From UBA724 sp964008075 (lineage in GTDB: Bacteria; Bacteroidota; Bacteroidia; Flavobacteriales; Flavobacteriaceae): a DNA stretch of 6,156 nt. Positions 1 through 5,722 of this stretch are shown here, in pieces (within the stretch, counting starts at the first letter, position 1; each line of letters opens with the position of its first letter). Position numbers and translations under genes: made by a program. The notes under the pieces are model-generated. The model was given only the letters and a program-made list of their open reading frames with translations, ran no database searches and had not been told where the DNA came from. Location of the stretch: assembly GCA_964008075.1 (NCBI GenBank), contig CAXGAP010000048.1, forward strand, positions 1-6,156, in the 5' to 3' direction.

Positions 1-69
1 GGTGCTGGTGGTGTGATTCCTTCAGATGCAGATTTATTATTTGATGTTGAACTGGTAGCAATAATCTAG
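1..69 (+). CDS. FKBP-type peptidyl-prolyl cis-trans isomerase, C-terminal end (partial)
   Basis: Only the last 22 codons and a TAG stop are in the window; the gene starts upstream. The residues GAGGVIPSDADLLFDVELV match the closing strand of the FKBP fold, where the family pattern is roughly G-x-G-G-x-I-P-P-N-A-x-L-x-F-D-V-E-L. FKBP enzymes catalyse cis-trans isomerisation of peptidyl-proline bonds and act as folding helpers. Whether this copy is cytoplasmic, or exported as many Bacteroidota FKBPs are, cannot be told without its N-terminus. The second Pro of the usual IPPN is Ser here. It ends only two residues after the final strand, so there is no C-terminal extension. It converges on the thioredoxin-fold gene, and the stop codons overlap within CTAG. 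Confidence 0.82.
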   Translation, partial: GAGGVIPSDADLLFDVELVAII

Positions 70-623
70 CTCTTCCACTTGATGTTACAGCCAATGCTTG
101 GCTTTTGCAATGTAGAAATATCTTTTTTATTGGTCATTGAGTCTAGTGCTGATCGCATGTCTTTTCCAGTGACTGGGATTCCGTTTTCAGGTCTAGAGTC
201 ATCCAACTGACCACGATAAACCAATCCTTTACTGCTGTCAAAGATGTAAAAATCAGGTGTACAGGCAGCATCATATGCTCGTGCAACGTCTTGACTTTCA
301 TCATAGAGGTAAGGGAAAGGAAAGTTCTGTTCGGCAGCAACCTTTGTCATTAAGTCAGGTGCATCATCAGGATAATTTTCAACATCATTACTTGAAATCG
401 CAACAAAAGCAACGCCTTTGTCTTGATAATCGTTTGCAAGATCGACGATACCTGTAAAGACATGTTTTACAAATGGACAGTGATTGCAGATAAACATCAC
501 TACTGTACCTTCTTTTCCATAAATTTGATCAAGAGAGAGTGTTTGCCCACTTACTGTATCTTGCAGAGAGAAAGAAGGTGACTTGGTGCCTAAAGGCAAC
601 ATATTTGAAGGCGTACGTGCCAT
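66..623 (-). CDS. Thioredoxin-fold / peroxiredoxin-like protein with CNHC active site
   Basis: This 185-residue protein has no signal peptide and so is probably a cytoplasmic thiol-disulfide or peroxide-handling enzyme. An AhpC/TSA-like N-terminal half (residues 9-40, GTKSPSFSLQDTVSG) leads to strand VVMFI and the motif C46-N-H-C49 followed by PFVKH. T122-P123 in the CTPDFYIFD segment is the expected cis-proline loop. Two more cysteines stand out: C121 just before the cis-Pro and C179 in the terminal PSIGCNIKWK, which I recall as typical of the peroxiredoxin-like (PRX_like1) thioredoxin-family proteins of Bacteroidota. The ATG at 621-623 is preferred because MARTPSNMLPLG matches the usual start of that family; Met8 is a fallback. 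A -7 promoter element lies 8 bp upstream of the ATG, implying a very short leader. The fold is secure; the substrate is unknown. Confidence 0.88.
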   Translation of the reverse strand: MARTPSNMLPLGTKSPSFSLQDTVSGQTLSLDQIYGKEGTVVMFICNHCPFVKHVFTGIVDLANDYQDKGVAFVAISSNDVENYPDDAPDLMTKVAAEQNFPFPYLYDESQDVARAYDAACTPDFYIFDSSKGLVYRGQLDDSRPENGIPVTGKDMRSALDSMTNKKDISTLQKPSIGCNIKWKS

Positions 624-631
624 TTTTTTGA

Positions 632-639
632 CAAAAATA
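632..639 (-). promoter_or_regulatory. Candidate -7 promoter element (TATTTTTG) of the thioredoxin-fold gene
   Basis: On the minus strand the octamer TATTTTTG fits the Bacteroidota primary-sigma -7 consensus TAnnTTTG exactly and lies 8 bp before the ATG. I do not see the matching TTTG/TTG -33 element at the usual 17-23 bp spacing. If used, the transcript would be almost leaderless. The same octamer precedes nusB. The motif is short enough to occur by chance in AT-rich DNA, so position is the main support. Confidence 0.4.
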
Positions 640-645
640 CAAATA

Positions 646-1004
646 TCATTCGTACTTGTCTATTATTTCAGAACTTGTCGAGGGCTTGGTACCATTCCTT
701 TCTTCTTTAATATGTATAGAGTCTTTGATGTGTGTTAAAAACTCTTGAAGCGATTCTTCATTGATATGGAGGGTTTTATGAAAAAAATTTATTTGTTCTG
801 GTGAAAAATTTTTATATCGAATGCTTTACGTTAGCTAGATCACTGATTTCCTTAAAAGTTTTCAAATACATCAAAAAAAACAAGTTTTATGGCTGCACTT
901 AAATCGGTGGGACACCAGCGGGCTTCGATGTTTTCACAATAGTCATAATAATAATCTTTGGAATTGTGAATTTTTAATCTAAGAAACTTATTAGCAAAAA
1001 TAAG
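646..1004 (-). pseudogene. Decayed 3' remnant of an unrecognised protein gene, in three frames
   Basis: Read on the minus strand, this gap between two intact genes looks like broken protein-coding DNA. Frame one is open from 1004 to the stop at 852-854 (50 codons, including DYCENIEARWCPTDLSAAIK). A second frame, one base on, continues as FKEISDLANVKHS over about 862-812. A third, again one base on, runs from 825 to a TGA at 646-648 (SIRYKNFSPEQINFF, then LQEFLTHIKDSI). The pieces overlap at their junctions and together give about 115 residues of ordinary mixed composition, which chance open frames in AT-rich DNA rarely show. No start codon is available for the first piece, because the ABC stop codon lies directly before it in frame, so the 5' part seems to be missing. 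I do not recognise the family. Sequencing error could explain the shifts but not the missing start. Confidence 0.5.
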
Positions 1005-1006
1005 CT
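985..1006 (-). terminator. Weak hairpin at the ABC stop codon, possible terminator
   Basis: Arms AGCTTATT and AATAAGTT pair over 8 bp with one G-U, around a 6-nt loop, starting inside the ABC stop codon and followed by TTTCTT. The stem is AT-rich and the T-run is interrupted, so termination would be inefficient. It is the only hairpin I see between the ABC gene and the thioredoxin-fold gene. Confidence 0.22.
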
Positions 1007-2747
1007 ATTTGAGTTGCTTTTTACACAACTCTGCATAATATCCTGGTTTGTTGACTAATGATTTATGTGTGCCAAATTGGGTTACACGGCCTTCATCCAT
1101 GACCAGAATATAGTCTGCATTTTTGGCTGAAGATACTCGATGACAAACCACGATCGTTGTTGATTGGAATGACATTGATTTAAGGTGTTGTAAAATGGTC
1201 TCTTCAGTTTGAGTGTCTACCGCTGAAAAAGAGTCATCAAAGAGTAAAATTTGAGGTTGCTTGACTAAAGCCCTCGCAATTGACATGCGAAGCTTTTGCC
1301 CACCAGAAAGTGATACTCCTCTCTCTCCAATAACAGTTTTATAGCCGTCACCAAAATTTAAAATGCTGTTGTGAACAGCAGCTTGTTTGGCTGCGTTTTC
1401 GATCTCATATTTTGTTGCTTCAGCATTTCCAAATCGGATGTTGTTTTCAAGGCTATCTGAAAAAAGAAATGCCTCTTGTGGTACAAACCCAATATGATTC
1501 CTCAAATCATACAGATTGAGTTTACGAACATCTATACCACCAATTTTGACAACACCATAACTGACGTCATACATTCTTGAGATCAGCTGTAAAAGTGTTG
1601 ATTTCCCACAACCTGTTCGACCCAAAATTGCTAGTGTTTTTCCTGATTCTAATGAGAAGCTAACCTCTTTTAAAGCTTCGTCTCGACCATCATCATAAGA
1701 AAAAGATACATTCTCAAAAACGATGCTGTAGGACTGAAGTTTCTGACCATCTTTCGGACTAACAAGCTCTGGCTCTTGTCCCAAAAACTCATTGATTCGC
1801 TTTTGAGAAGCCTCTGCTTGTTGAACAGTCGATGTAACCCAACCTACAGTTGCAACAGGCCATGTGAGCATATTGATATAAATGATAAACTCAGCTAAGG
1901 TTCCCAATTCAATCTGACCATTGATAAATTGACTACCTCCAATAAATATGACCAGAATATTGGACAAGCCAATCAACAATATCATTAATGGGAAAAACCA
2001 GGCCTGTACTTGAACCAAATGCATATTTTTGGTCATACTCCCTAATGCCAAAGCCCCCATTTTATTGTTTACATTAGGTTCAATCGCATTGGCTTTAATG
2101 ATTCCAATACCAGTGAACATTTCCTGTGTGAAAGCAGAAAGTTTGGAGAGATATTCTTGAACAACAGTACTGCGCTTATGAATTGATCGGCTCAACTGAT
2201 AGATTGCAATAGACAGCAAAGGGAGTGGTGCCAACGCATACATTGTGAGGTTAGGCGCAACACTGAACATGTATGAGATTACAATAACAAACAGCGCAAC
2301 TGTGTTGATGCTGTACATAAGCGCTGGACCAAAATACATACGCACCTTTGACACATCTTCGCTAATTCGATTCATCAAATCACCAGTGCGATTGTTTTTG
2401 TAGAAGTTTACACTCAAGCGTTGATAGTGTTGATAAATTTCATTTTTAAGATCAAACTCTATAAATCGAGAAACATTGATAATGGTTTGACGCATTGTGA
2501 ATGTGAATAAGCCTGACAATAGCGCAGCTCCTACAATAAGGGCTATGTTTTGAATCAAGATAATTTTGGTTTGTTCAAAATCACCTAAAGGGTTGCTAAG
2601 GTATCGGTTGACCTCAGTGATTGAATCGCCAACCAAACTCGGCGCAACGACTGCAAATACCTTGGCAGCAATTGTAAAAAGCAATCCAAGTACAAGACGA
2701 AGCCTGTACTTATAGAGATACTTATTGAGATATTGTAATGCGCGCAA
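1005..2747 (-). CDS. ABC exporter half-transporter (MsbA/YheI-like) with degenerate catalytic Glu
   Basis: This 580-residue inner-membrane protein fuses a six-helix exporter domain (helices near residues 18-38, 62-84, 138-160, 162-184, 249-271, 280-300) to an ATPase domain. Visible motifs are A-loop Y351, Walker A GRTGCGKST (376-384), Q-loop Q424, signature LSGGQ (480-484), Walker B ILLFD ending at D504, and H-loop H536. The residue after D504, normally the catalytic Glu, is Asp (D505), in DDSFSAVD. That form is known from the degenerate subunits of heterodimeric exporters such as B. subtilis YheI/BmrC and E. coli MdlA, so a partner subunit elsewhere is likely. The substrate, lipid or drug, cannot be inferred. 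The frame has no upstream ATG. I chose the TTG at 2745-2747, which gives a family-like RALQYLNKYLYKYRLR start downstream of a -7 element. A TTG at 2783 would add 12 residues but lies upstream of that element. It diverges from nusB. Confidence 0.93.
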   Translation of the reverse strand: MRALQYLNKYLYKYRLRLVLGLLFTIAAKVFAVVAPSLVGDSITEVNRYLSNPLGDFEQTKIILIQNIALIVGAALLSGLFTFTMRQTIINVSRFIEFDLKNEIYQHYQRLSVNFYKNNRTGDLMNRISEDVSKVRMYFGPALMYSINTVALFVIVISYMFSVAPNLTMYALAPLPLLSIAIYQLSRSIHKRSTVVQEYLSKLSAFTQEMFTGIGIIKANAIEPNVNNKMGALALGSMTKNMHLVQVQAWFFPLMILLIGLSNILVIFIGGSQFINGQIELGTLAEFIIYINMLTWPVATVGWVTSTVQQAEASQKRINEFLGQEPELVSPKDGQKLQSYSIVFENVSFSYDDGRDEALKEVSFSLESGKTLAILGRTGCGKSTLLQLISRMYDVSYGVVKIGGIDVRKLNLYDLRNHIGFVPQEAFLFSDSLENNIRFGNAEATKYEIENAAKQAAVHNSILNFGDGYKTVIGERGVSLSGGQKLRMSIARALVKQPQILLFDDSFSAVDTQTEETILQHLKSMSFQSTTIVVCHRVSSAKNADYILVMDEGRVTQFGTHKSLVNKPGYYAELCKKQLK

Positions 2748-2767
2748 TTTTTTGAAATTCTGTTTTT

Positions 2768-2775
2768 CAAAGATA
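2768..2775 (-). promoter_or_regulatory. Candidate -7 promoter element (TATCTTTG) of the ABC exporter gene
   Basis: TATCTTTG on the minus strand fits TAnnTTTG exactly and lies 20 bp upstream of the TTG start at 2747. Transcription from it would begin downstream of the alternative TTG at 2783, which argues for the shorter protein. No -33 element is visible at the standard spacing; the region where it should lie overlaps the dyad at 2780-2799. Confidence 0.4.
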
Positions 2776-2779
2776 GTGA

Positions 2780-2799
2780 GCAAGATTTAATTATCTTGC
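2780..2799. promoter_or_regulatory. Perfect 7-bp dyad between divergent ABC and nusB genes, possible operator
   Basis: GCAAGAT and ATCTTGC form a perfect inverted repeat separated by TTAATT. It lies between the two divergent -7 elements, next to and upstream of the ABC one, where a DNA-binding dimer could affect one or both promoters. A 20-bp dyad with 7-bp arms is a typical operator size. It is not followed by a T-run, so a terminator is unlikely. No regulator gene is in the window, and the repeat occurs once, so this remains a candidate. Confidence 0.35.
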
Positions 2800-2824
2800 C
2801 TAAAGATCAAACCATTAATAAGTG

Positions 2825-2832
2825 TATTTTTG
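2825..2832 (+). promoter_or_regulatory. Candidate -7 promoter element (TATTTTTG) of nusB
   Basis: TATTTTTG matches TAnnTTTG and lies 23 bp before the nusB ATG. The nearest upstream TTG (2796-2798) is 26 bp away, longer than the usual spacing. The octamer is identical to the one before the thioredoxin-fold gene. Confidence 0.4.
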
Positions 2833-2855
2833 TTGCGAATTTTGAAATCTTTGAC

Positions 2856-3782
2856 ATGCTGACTAGACGACATTTGCGAGTGAAAGTAATGCAACAGATT
2901 TACGCAAATACCATGAGCCAACCTTTTGACCTTAAGGTAGCGCAACAACAATTGCAGAGTAGTAATGAAGGTTTCTTTGAAATATATCTGTTTTTGCTTA
3001 ATATGTTTATCGAGGTGCAGTCATGTGGTCATTCGCTTCACAAACTTGTCAAAAAGCAATACCTAGAGGCAAATTCCAATCAGCTCAATCCAAAATTCTT
3101 TTCCAATCTTGCATTAGCAAAACTGGCCAGTAGCAAGACCTTAAAAAAATATACTTCTCAACAGAAAATAACTCACTGGCAAAAGCATGATGAGTATGTT
3201 CGCCTGATTTGGGATCAAATTGCTTCCAGTGATGCTTATGCAGTATATCTCGCTGAAAGCGAATCTGGTTTTAATTCTGATAAGAATGCACTCATTACAC
3301 TGTTTACAGATGTTATTGCACCTTATGAACGTTTGTATGAACTGATCGAAGAAATAAAACCGTCATGGGTTGATGACTTTCCACTGGTCAATACTATTGT
3401 ACGAAATACGCTGATTCACATGCACGAAGACAGTGATCCCAATCAGTTGATATTGACCTCTGTTTATAAAGACGATGATGATCGAAAATTTGCTTTGGAA
3501 CTACTTGATACAGTGGTTATACATGATAAGGAGCTTGCCGCTCAACTCGTAGGGCGTACGCCCAATTGGGAACAAGATCGAATTGCTGTATTAGACATGA
3601 TTCTTCTCAAGCTGGCTATCGCTGAGTTTTTGTATTTTCCGTCGATTCCTTTCAAAGTAACCATTAATGAATATCTGGAGATTGCCAAGGAATATGCAAC
3701 ACCAAAAAGCAGTACATTTATAAATGGGATTTTGGATGTGATTTCCAAAGATATAAAGCACAAAAGCACGCCGGACGAGTAG
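2856..3782 (+). CDS. nusB: Transcription antitermination factor NusB, long Bacteroidota form
   Basis: NusB binds the boxA RNA of rRNA leaders with NusE (ribosomal protein S10) and supports antitermination; it is cytoplasmic. The protein is 308 residues, about twice the length of the E. coli protein. It opens with MLTRRHLRVKVMQQIYA, the hallmark N-terminus of Bacteroidota NusB. The C-terminal NusB fold is clear: DRIAVLDMILLKLAIAEFL (241-259), then a V-T-INEYLEIAKEY segment (268-280) and FINGILD (288-294). Residues about 25-200 are the lineage-specific long part, largely helical and charged. The frame stays open upstream to a TTG at 2796, but those 20 codons would cross the -7 promoter element and match nothing in the family, so ATG 2856 is chosen. 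It diverges from the ABC gene and is followed, after 46 bp containing another -7 element, by the DUF1573 gene. Confidence 0.92.
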   Translation: MLTRRHLRVKVMQQIYANTMSQPFDLKVAQQQLQSSNEGFFEIYLFLLNMFIEVQSCGHSLHKLVKKQYLEANSNQLNPKFFSNLALAKLASSKTLKKYTSQQKITHWQKHDEYVRLIWDQIASSDAYAVYLAESESGFNSDKNALITLFTDVIAPYERLYELIEEIKPSWVDDFPLVNTIVRNTLIHMHEDSDPNQLILTSVYKDDDDRKFALELLDTVVIHDKELAAQLVGRTPNWEQDRIAVLDMILLKLAIAEFLYFPSIPFKVTINEYLEIAKEYATPKSSTFINGILDVISKDIKHKSTPDE

Positions 3783-3805
3783 TATTCAGAATCAATTGAA
3801 ATTTG

Positions 3806-3813
3806 TAACTTTG
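3806..3813 (+). promoter_or_regulatory. Candidate -7 promoter element (TAACTTTG) of the DUF1573-yajC unit
   Basis: TAACTTTG fits TAnnTTTG exactly, lies 15 bp before the chosen ATG and follows TTTG directly (3802-3805). No -33 element is seen at the standard spacing. It suggests that DUF1573 and yajC can be transcribed apart from nusB. Confidence 0.42.
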
Positions 3814-3828
3814 CATAAAATTAATCGC

Positions 3829-4320
3829 ATGAAATTTAAATATATACTTTACGCTCTAGCAATTATCACATCTTGTTCAACAGATCCATCAAAAAAAGCA
3901 ACAGAAAGCAAAGCTGAAACTGCTGAAACAGCAACGCCAACTGCTGATGGTCCAGTGGTGTCATTTGATAAACTGTCGCATGACTTTGGTACAATCAACG
4001 AAGGTGAAGTTGTCGAAACTGTTTTTAAACTAACAAATACTGGCACTTCAGATTTGATTATTCTCAACGCTCGTGGAAGCTGTGGATGTACAGTTCCTGA
4101 TTACCCAAAAGATCAACCAATTGCACCAGGAGATAGCGCTGAAGTAACTGTTAAGTTTGATTCGAACAACAAGCCTAATGCAAATAATCGATCAGTGACT
4201 TTCACGACTAATACTCAAAAGGGTAGAGAAGTGATTCAGATAAGAACATTTGTAACTCCTGACCCTTTGAAAGAGCAACAAAGAGAAGCCCGTCGCCAAG
4301 AGATGCAGGCCAATCAATAA
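3829..4320 (+). CDS. DUF1573 lipoprotein
   Basis: This 163-residue envelope protein of unknown biochemical role begins with a lipoprotein signal: basic MKFKY, hydrophobic ILYALAII, then lipobox I-T-S-C16, so it is probably acylated at C16 and anchored in the envelope. A Ser/Thr/Ala/Glu-rich linker (17-41) leads to an Ig-like DUF1573 domain (about 43-142), with FDKLSHDFGTINEGE, KLTNTGTSDLIIL, and the family hallmark SCGCTVPDYPK (84-94) holding C85 and C87. The C-terminus is a charged helix-like tail (KEQQREARRQEMQ). The frame is open back to a TTG at 3796, but that start would sit upstream of the -7 element and bury the signal peptide behind 11 residues, so ATG 3829 is chosen. yajC follows after 18 bp, an arrangement I recall as recurrent in Bacteroidota. 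Confidence 0.9.
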   Translation: MKFKYILYALAIITSCSTDPSKKATESKAETAETATPTADGPVVSFDKLSHDFGTINEGEVVETVFKLTNTGTSDLIILNARGSCGCTVPDYPKDQPIAPGDSAEVTVKFDSNNKPNANNRSVTFTTNTQKGREVIQIRTFVTPDPLKEQQREARRQEMQANQ

Positions 4321-4338
4321 TATTTTTAAACGACAATT

Positions 4339-4632
4339 ATGGAAGGCGTATTTGCTGGTCAACTCCCCTTTTTACTGATGATGTTTGGAATCATATTTTT
4401 TTTTATGATTCTTCCTCAACAACGCAGGGCTAAAAAAGAGAAAAACTTTAAAAACAGCATGAAAAAGGGTGATCGAGTCATTACAAAATTTGGTGTTCAT
4501 GGCAAAATTGTTGAAGTCAATGACCAAAACGACTCGTGCGTGGTGGAAACGATGGCTGGAAAATTAAAAATGGAACGGAGTTTTATTTCCATGGAGCTCA
4601 GCCAGAAGCTATCATCGCCCTCCCAAAAATAA
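4339..4632 (+). CDS. yajC: Preprotein translocase accessory subunit YajC
   Basis: YajC is a small single-span inner-membrane protein that associates with SecDF and the SecYEG translocon. This copy has 97 residues. A short N-terminus (MEGVFAGQ) precedes a membrane helix at about 9-25 (PFLLMMFGIIFFFMIL), followed immediately by the family signature PQQRRAKKEKNF. The cytoplasmic domain contains KKGDRVITKFGVHGKIVEV (42-60), matching the usual L-x-x-GD-x-V-x-T-x-G-G-I-x-G-x-V pattern, although the first Gly is Phe here. ATG 4339 follows A-rich sequence without a Shine-Dalgarno. It probably shares a transcript with the DUF1573 gene 18 bp upstream. A strong terminator lies 4 bp after the stop codon. 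Confidence 0.94.
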   Translation: MEGVFAGQLPFLLMMFGIIFFFMILPQQRRAKKEKNFKNSMKKGDRVITKFGVHGKIVEVNDQNDSCVVETMAGKLKMERSFISMELSQKLSSPSQK

Positions 4633-4636
4633 TCAT

Positions 4637-4660
4637 AAAAGCGCTTCAGGCGCTTTTTTT
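4637..4660 (+). terminator. Intrinsic terminator after yajC, abutting the pyrD start codon
   Basis: AAAAGCGC and GCGCTTTT form a perfect 8-bp stem with a TTCAG loop, and the run of seven Ts (4654-4660) begins within the distal arm. This is a textbook rho-independent terminator, sitting just after the yajC stop. Its final T is immediately followed by the ATG of pyrD at 4661, so it would cut pyrD off from upstream transcripts unless read-through or regulated antitermination occurs. Confidence 0.85.
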
Positions 4661-5686
4661 ATGATCGAAAAAGTGTATAAAAAACTCATACGGCCAATTT
4701 TGTTTTTGTTTGATCCCGAGAAGGTTCATCACTTCTCTTTTGCATCAATCCGACTTGCTCATAAAATCCCTTTTGTTGGGAGCATCGTTCGTTATTTATT
4801 TACAGTGAACGACCCAAAGTTGGAGCGTGAAGTCTTTGGTATTCGTTTTCCAAACCCTATAGGACTTGCTGCTGGTTTTGACAAGGACGCCAAATTGTTT
4901 CAAGAACTTTCCAATTTCGGATTTGGATTTATCGAAATTGGCACGCTCACGCCAAACCCCCAAGATGGTAACCCCAGAAAGCGTCTATTTCGTTTACAAG
5001 CAGACAAAGGAATTATCAATCGCATGGGCTTCAACAATCAGGGCGTTAATGCAGGAATCAAGAGGCTCAAGAGAAATAAAAATGTAATCATCGGTGGAAA
5101 CATTGGAAAAAACAAAACCACTCCAAATGACCAAGCAACAGATGACTACCTTATTTGCTTCGATGCATTGTTTCCTTATGTGGATTATTTTGTTGTCAAT
5201 GTCAGTTCACCTAACACACCAAACCTGCGTGATTTGCAAGAAAAAAATCCGTTGACAGCTTTGTTAAAAACCCTTCAAATTGAAAATCATAAAAGAGATA
5301 ATCCAAAGCCGATATTGTTAAAAATTGCACCTGATTTGACAGAAACACAACTGTTGGATATTATAGATATAGTAGAAGATACCAATATTGATGGCGTTAT
5401 TGCGACTAATACAACAATTAGCAGAGATGGTCTGCAAACTGATGCTGCTATTTCAAAAGAAACTGGCGGTTTGAGTGGAAAACCACTGTGTAACAGAAGC
5501 ACTGAAGTCATTCGATTTTTACACACAAAAAGCAAAAACAGTTTTCCAATCATCGGCGTAGGGGGGATACATACTCCTCAAGACGCCATAGAGAAATTTG
5601 AGGCTGGCGCATCACTACTTCAGGTTTACACAGGTTTTATTTATGAAGGTCCAGCGATGGTCAAACGTATTCTCAATCGGTTGTAA
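4661..5686 (+). CDS. pyrD: Dihydroorotate dehydrogenase (quinone), class 2
   Basis: PyrD oxidises dihydroorotate to orotate in de novo pyrimidine synthesis, using FMN and passing electrons to membrane quinones. The protein has 341 residues, normal for class 2. An N-terminal amphipathic segment (about 1-45, LIRPILFLFDPEKVHHF) is the membrane and quinone-tunnel domain that distinguishes class 2. The barrel shows GLAAGFDKDA (68-77), IEIGTLTPNPQ (91-101), GFNNQG (123-128), and NVSSPNTPNLR (180-190), where S183 corresponds to the catalytic base Ser175 of E. coli. K221 and N250 (IATNTT) match FMN/substrate positions, and GVGGI (299-303) and the terminal QVYTGFIYEGP close the FMN phosphate site. ATG 4661 directly follows a terminator T-tract. 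A GTG at 4673 would give MYKKLIRP, closer to some family starts. I find no promoter after the terminator. Confidence 0.95.
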   Translation: MIEKVYKKLIRPILFLFDPEKVHHFSFASIRLAHKIPFVGSIVRYLFTVNDPKLEREVFGIRFPNPIGLAAGFDKDAKLFQELSNFGFGFIEIGTLTPNPQDGNPRKRLFRLQADKGIINRMGFNNQGVNAGIKRLKRNKNVIIGGNIGKNKTTPNDQATDDYLICFDALFPYVDYFVVNVSSPNTPNLRDLQEKNPLTALLKTLQIENHKRDNPKPILLKIAPDLTETQLLDIIDIVEDTNIDGVIATNTTISRDGLQTDAAISKETGGLSGKPLCNRSTEVIRFLHTKSKNSFPIIGVGGIHTPQDAIEKFEAGASLLQVYTGFIYEGPAMVKRILNRL

Positions 5687-5722
5687 TTTTTTACTTATAT
5701 AAATAATATTTACCCTAATCTT

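Noticed and set aside
2796..2855. N-terminal extension of NusB from TTG 2796.
   Set aside because: The family begins at MLTRRHLR, and the extension overlaps the -7 promoter element and part of the dyad.
5700..5712. The AT-only palindrome TAAATA-A-TATTTA just after pyrD, considered as its terminator.
   Set aside because: The stem has no G or C and no T-tract follows, so it would not form a stable terminator.
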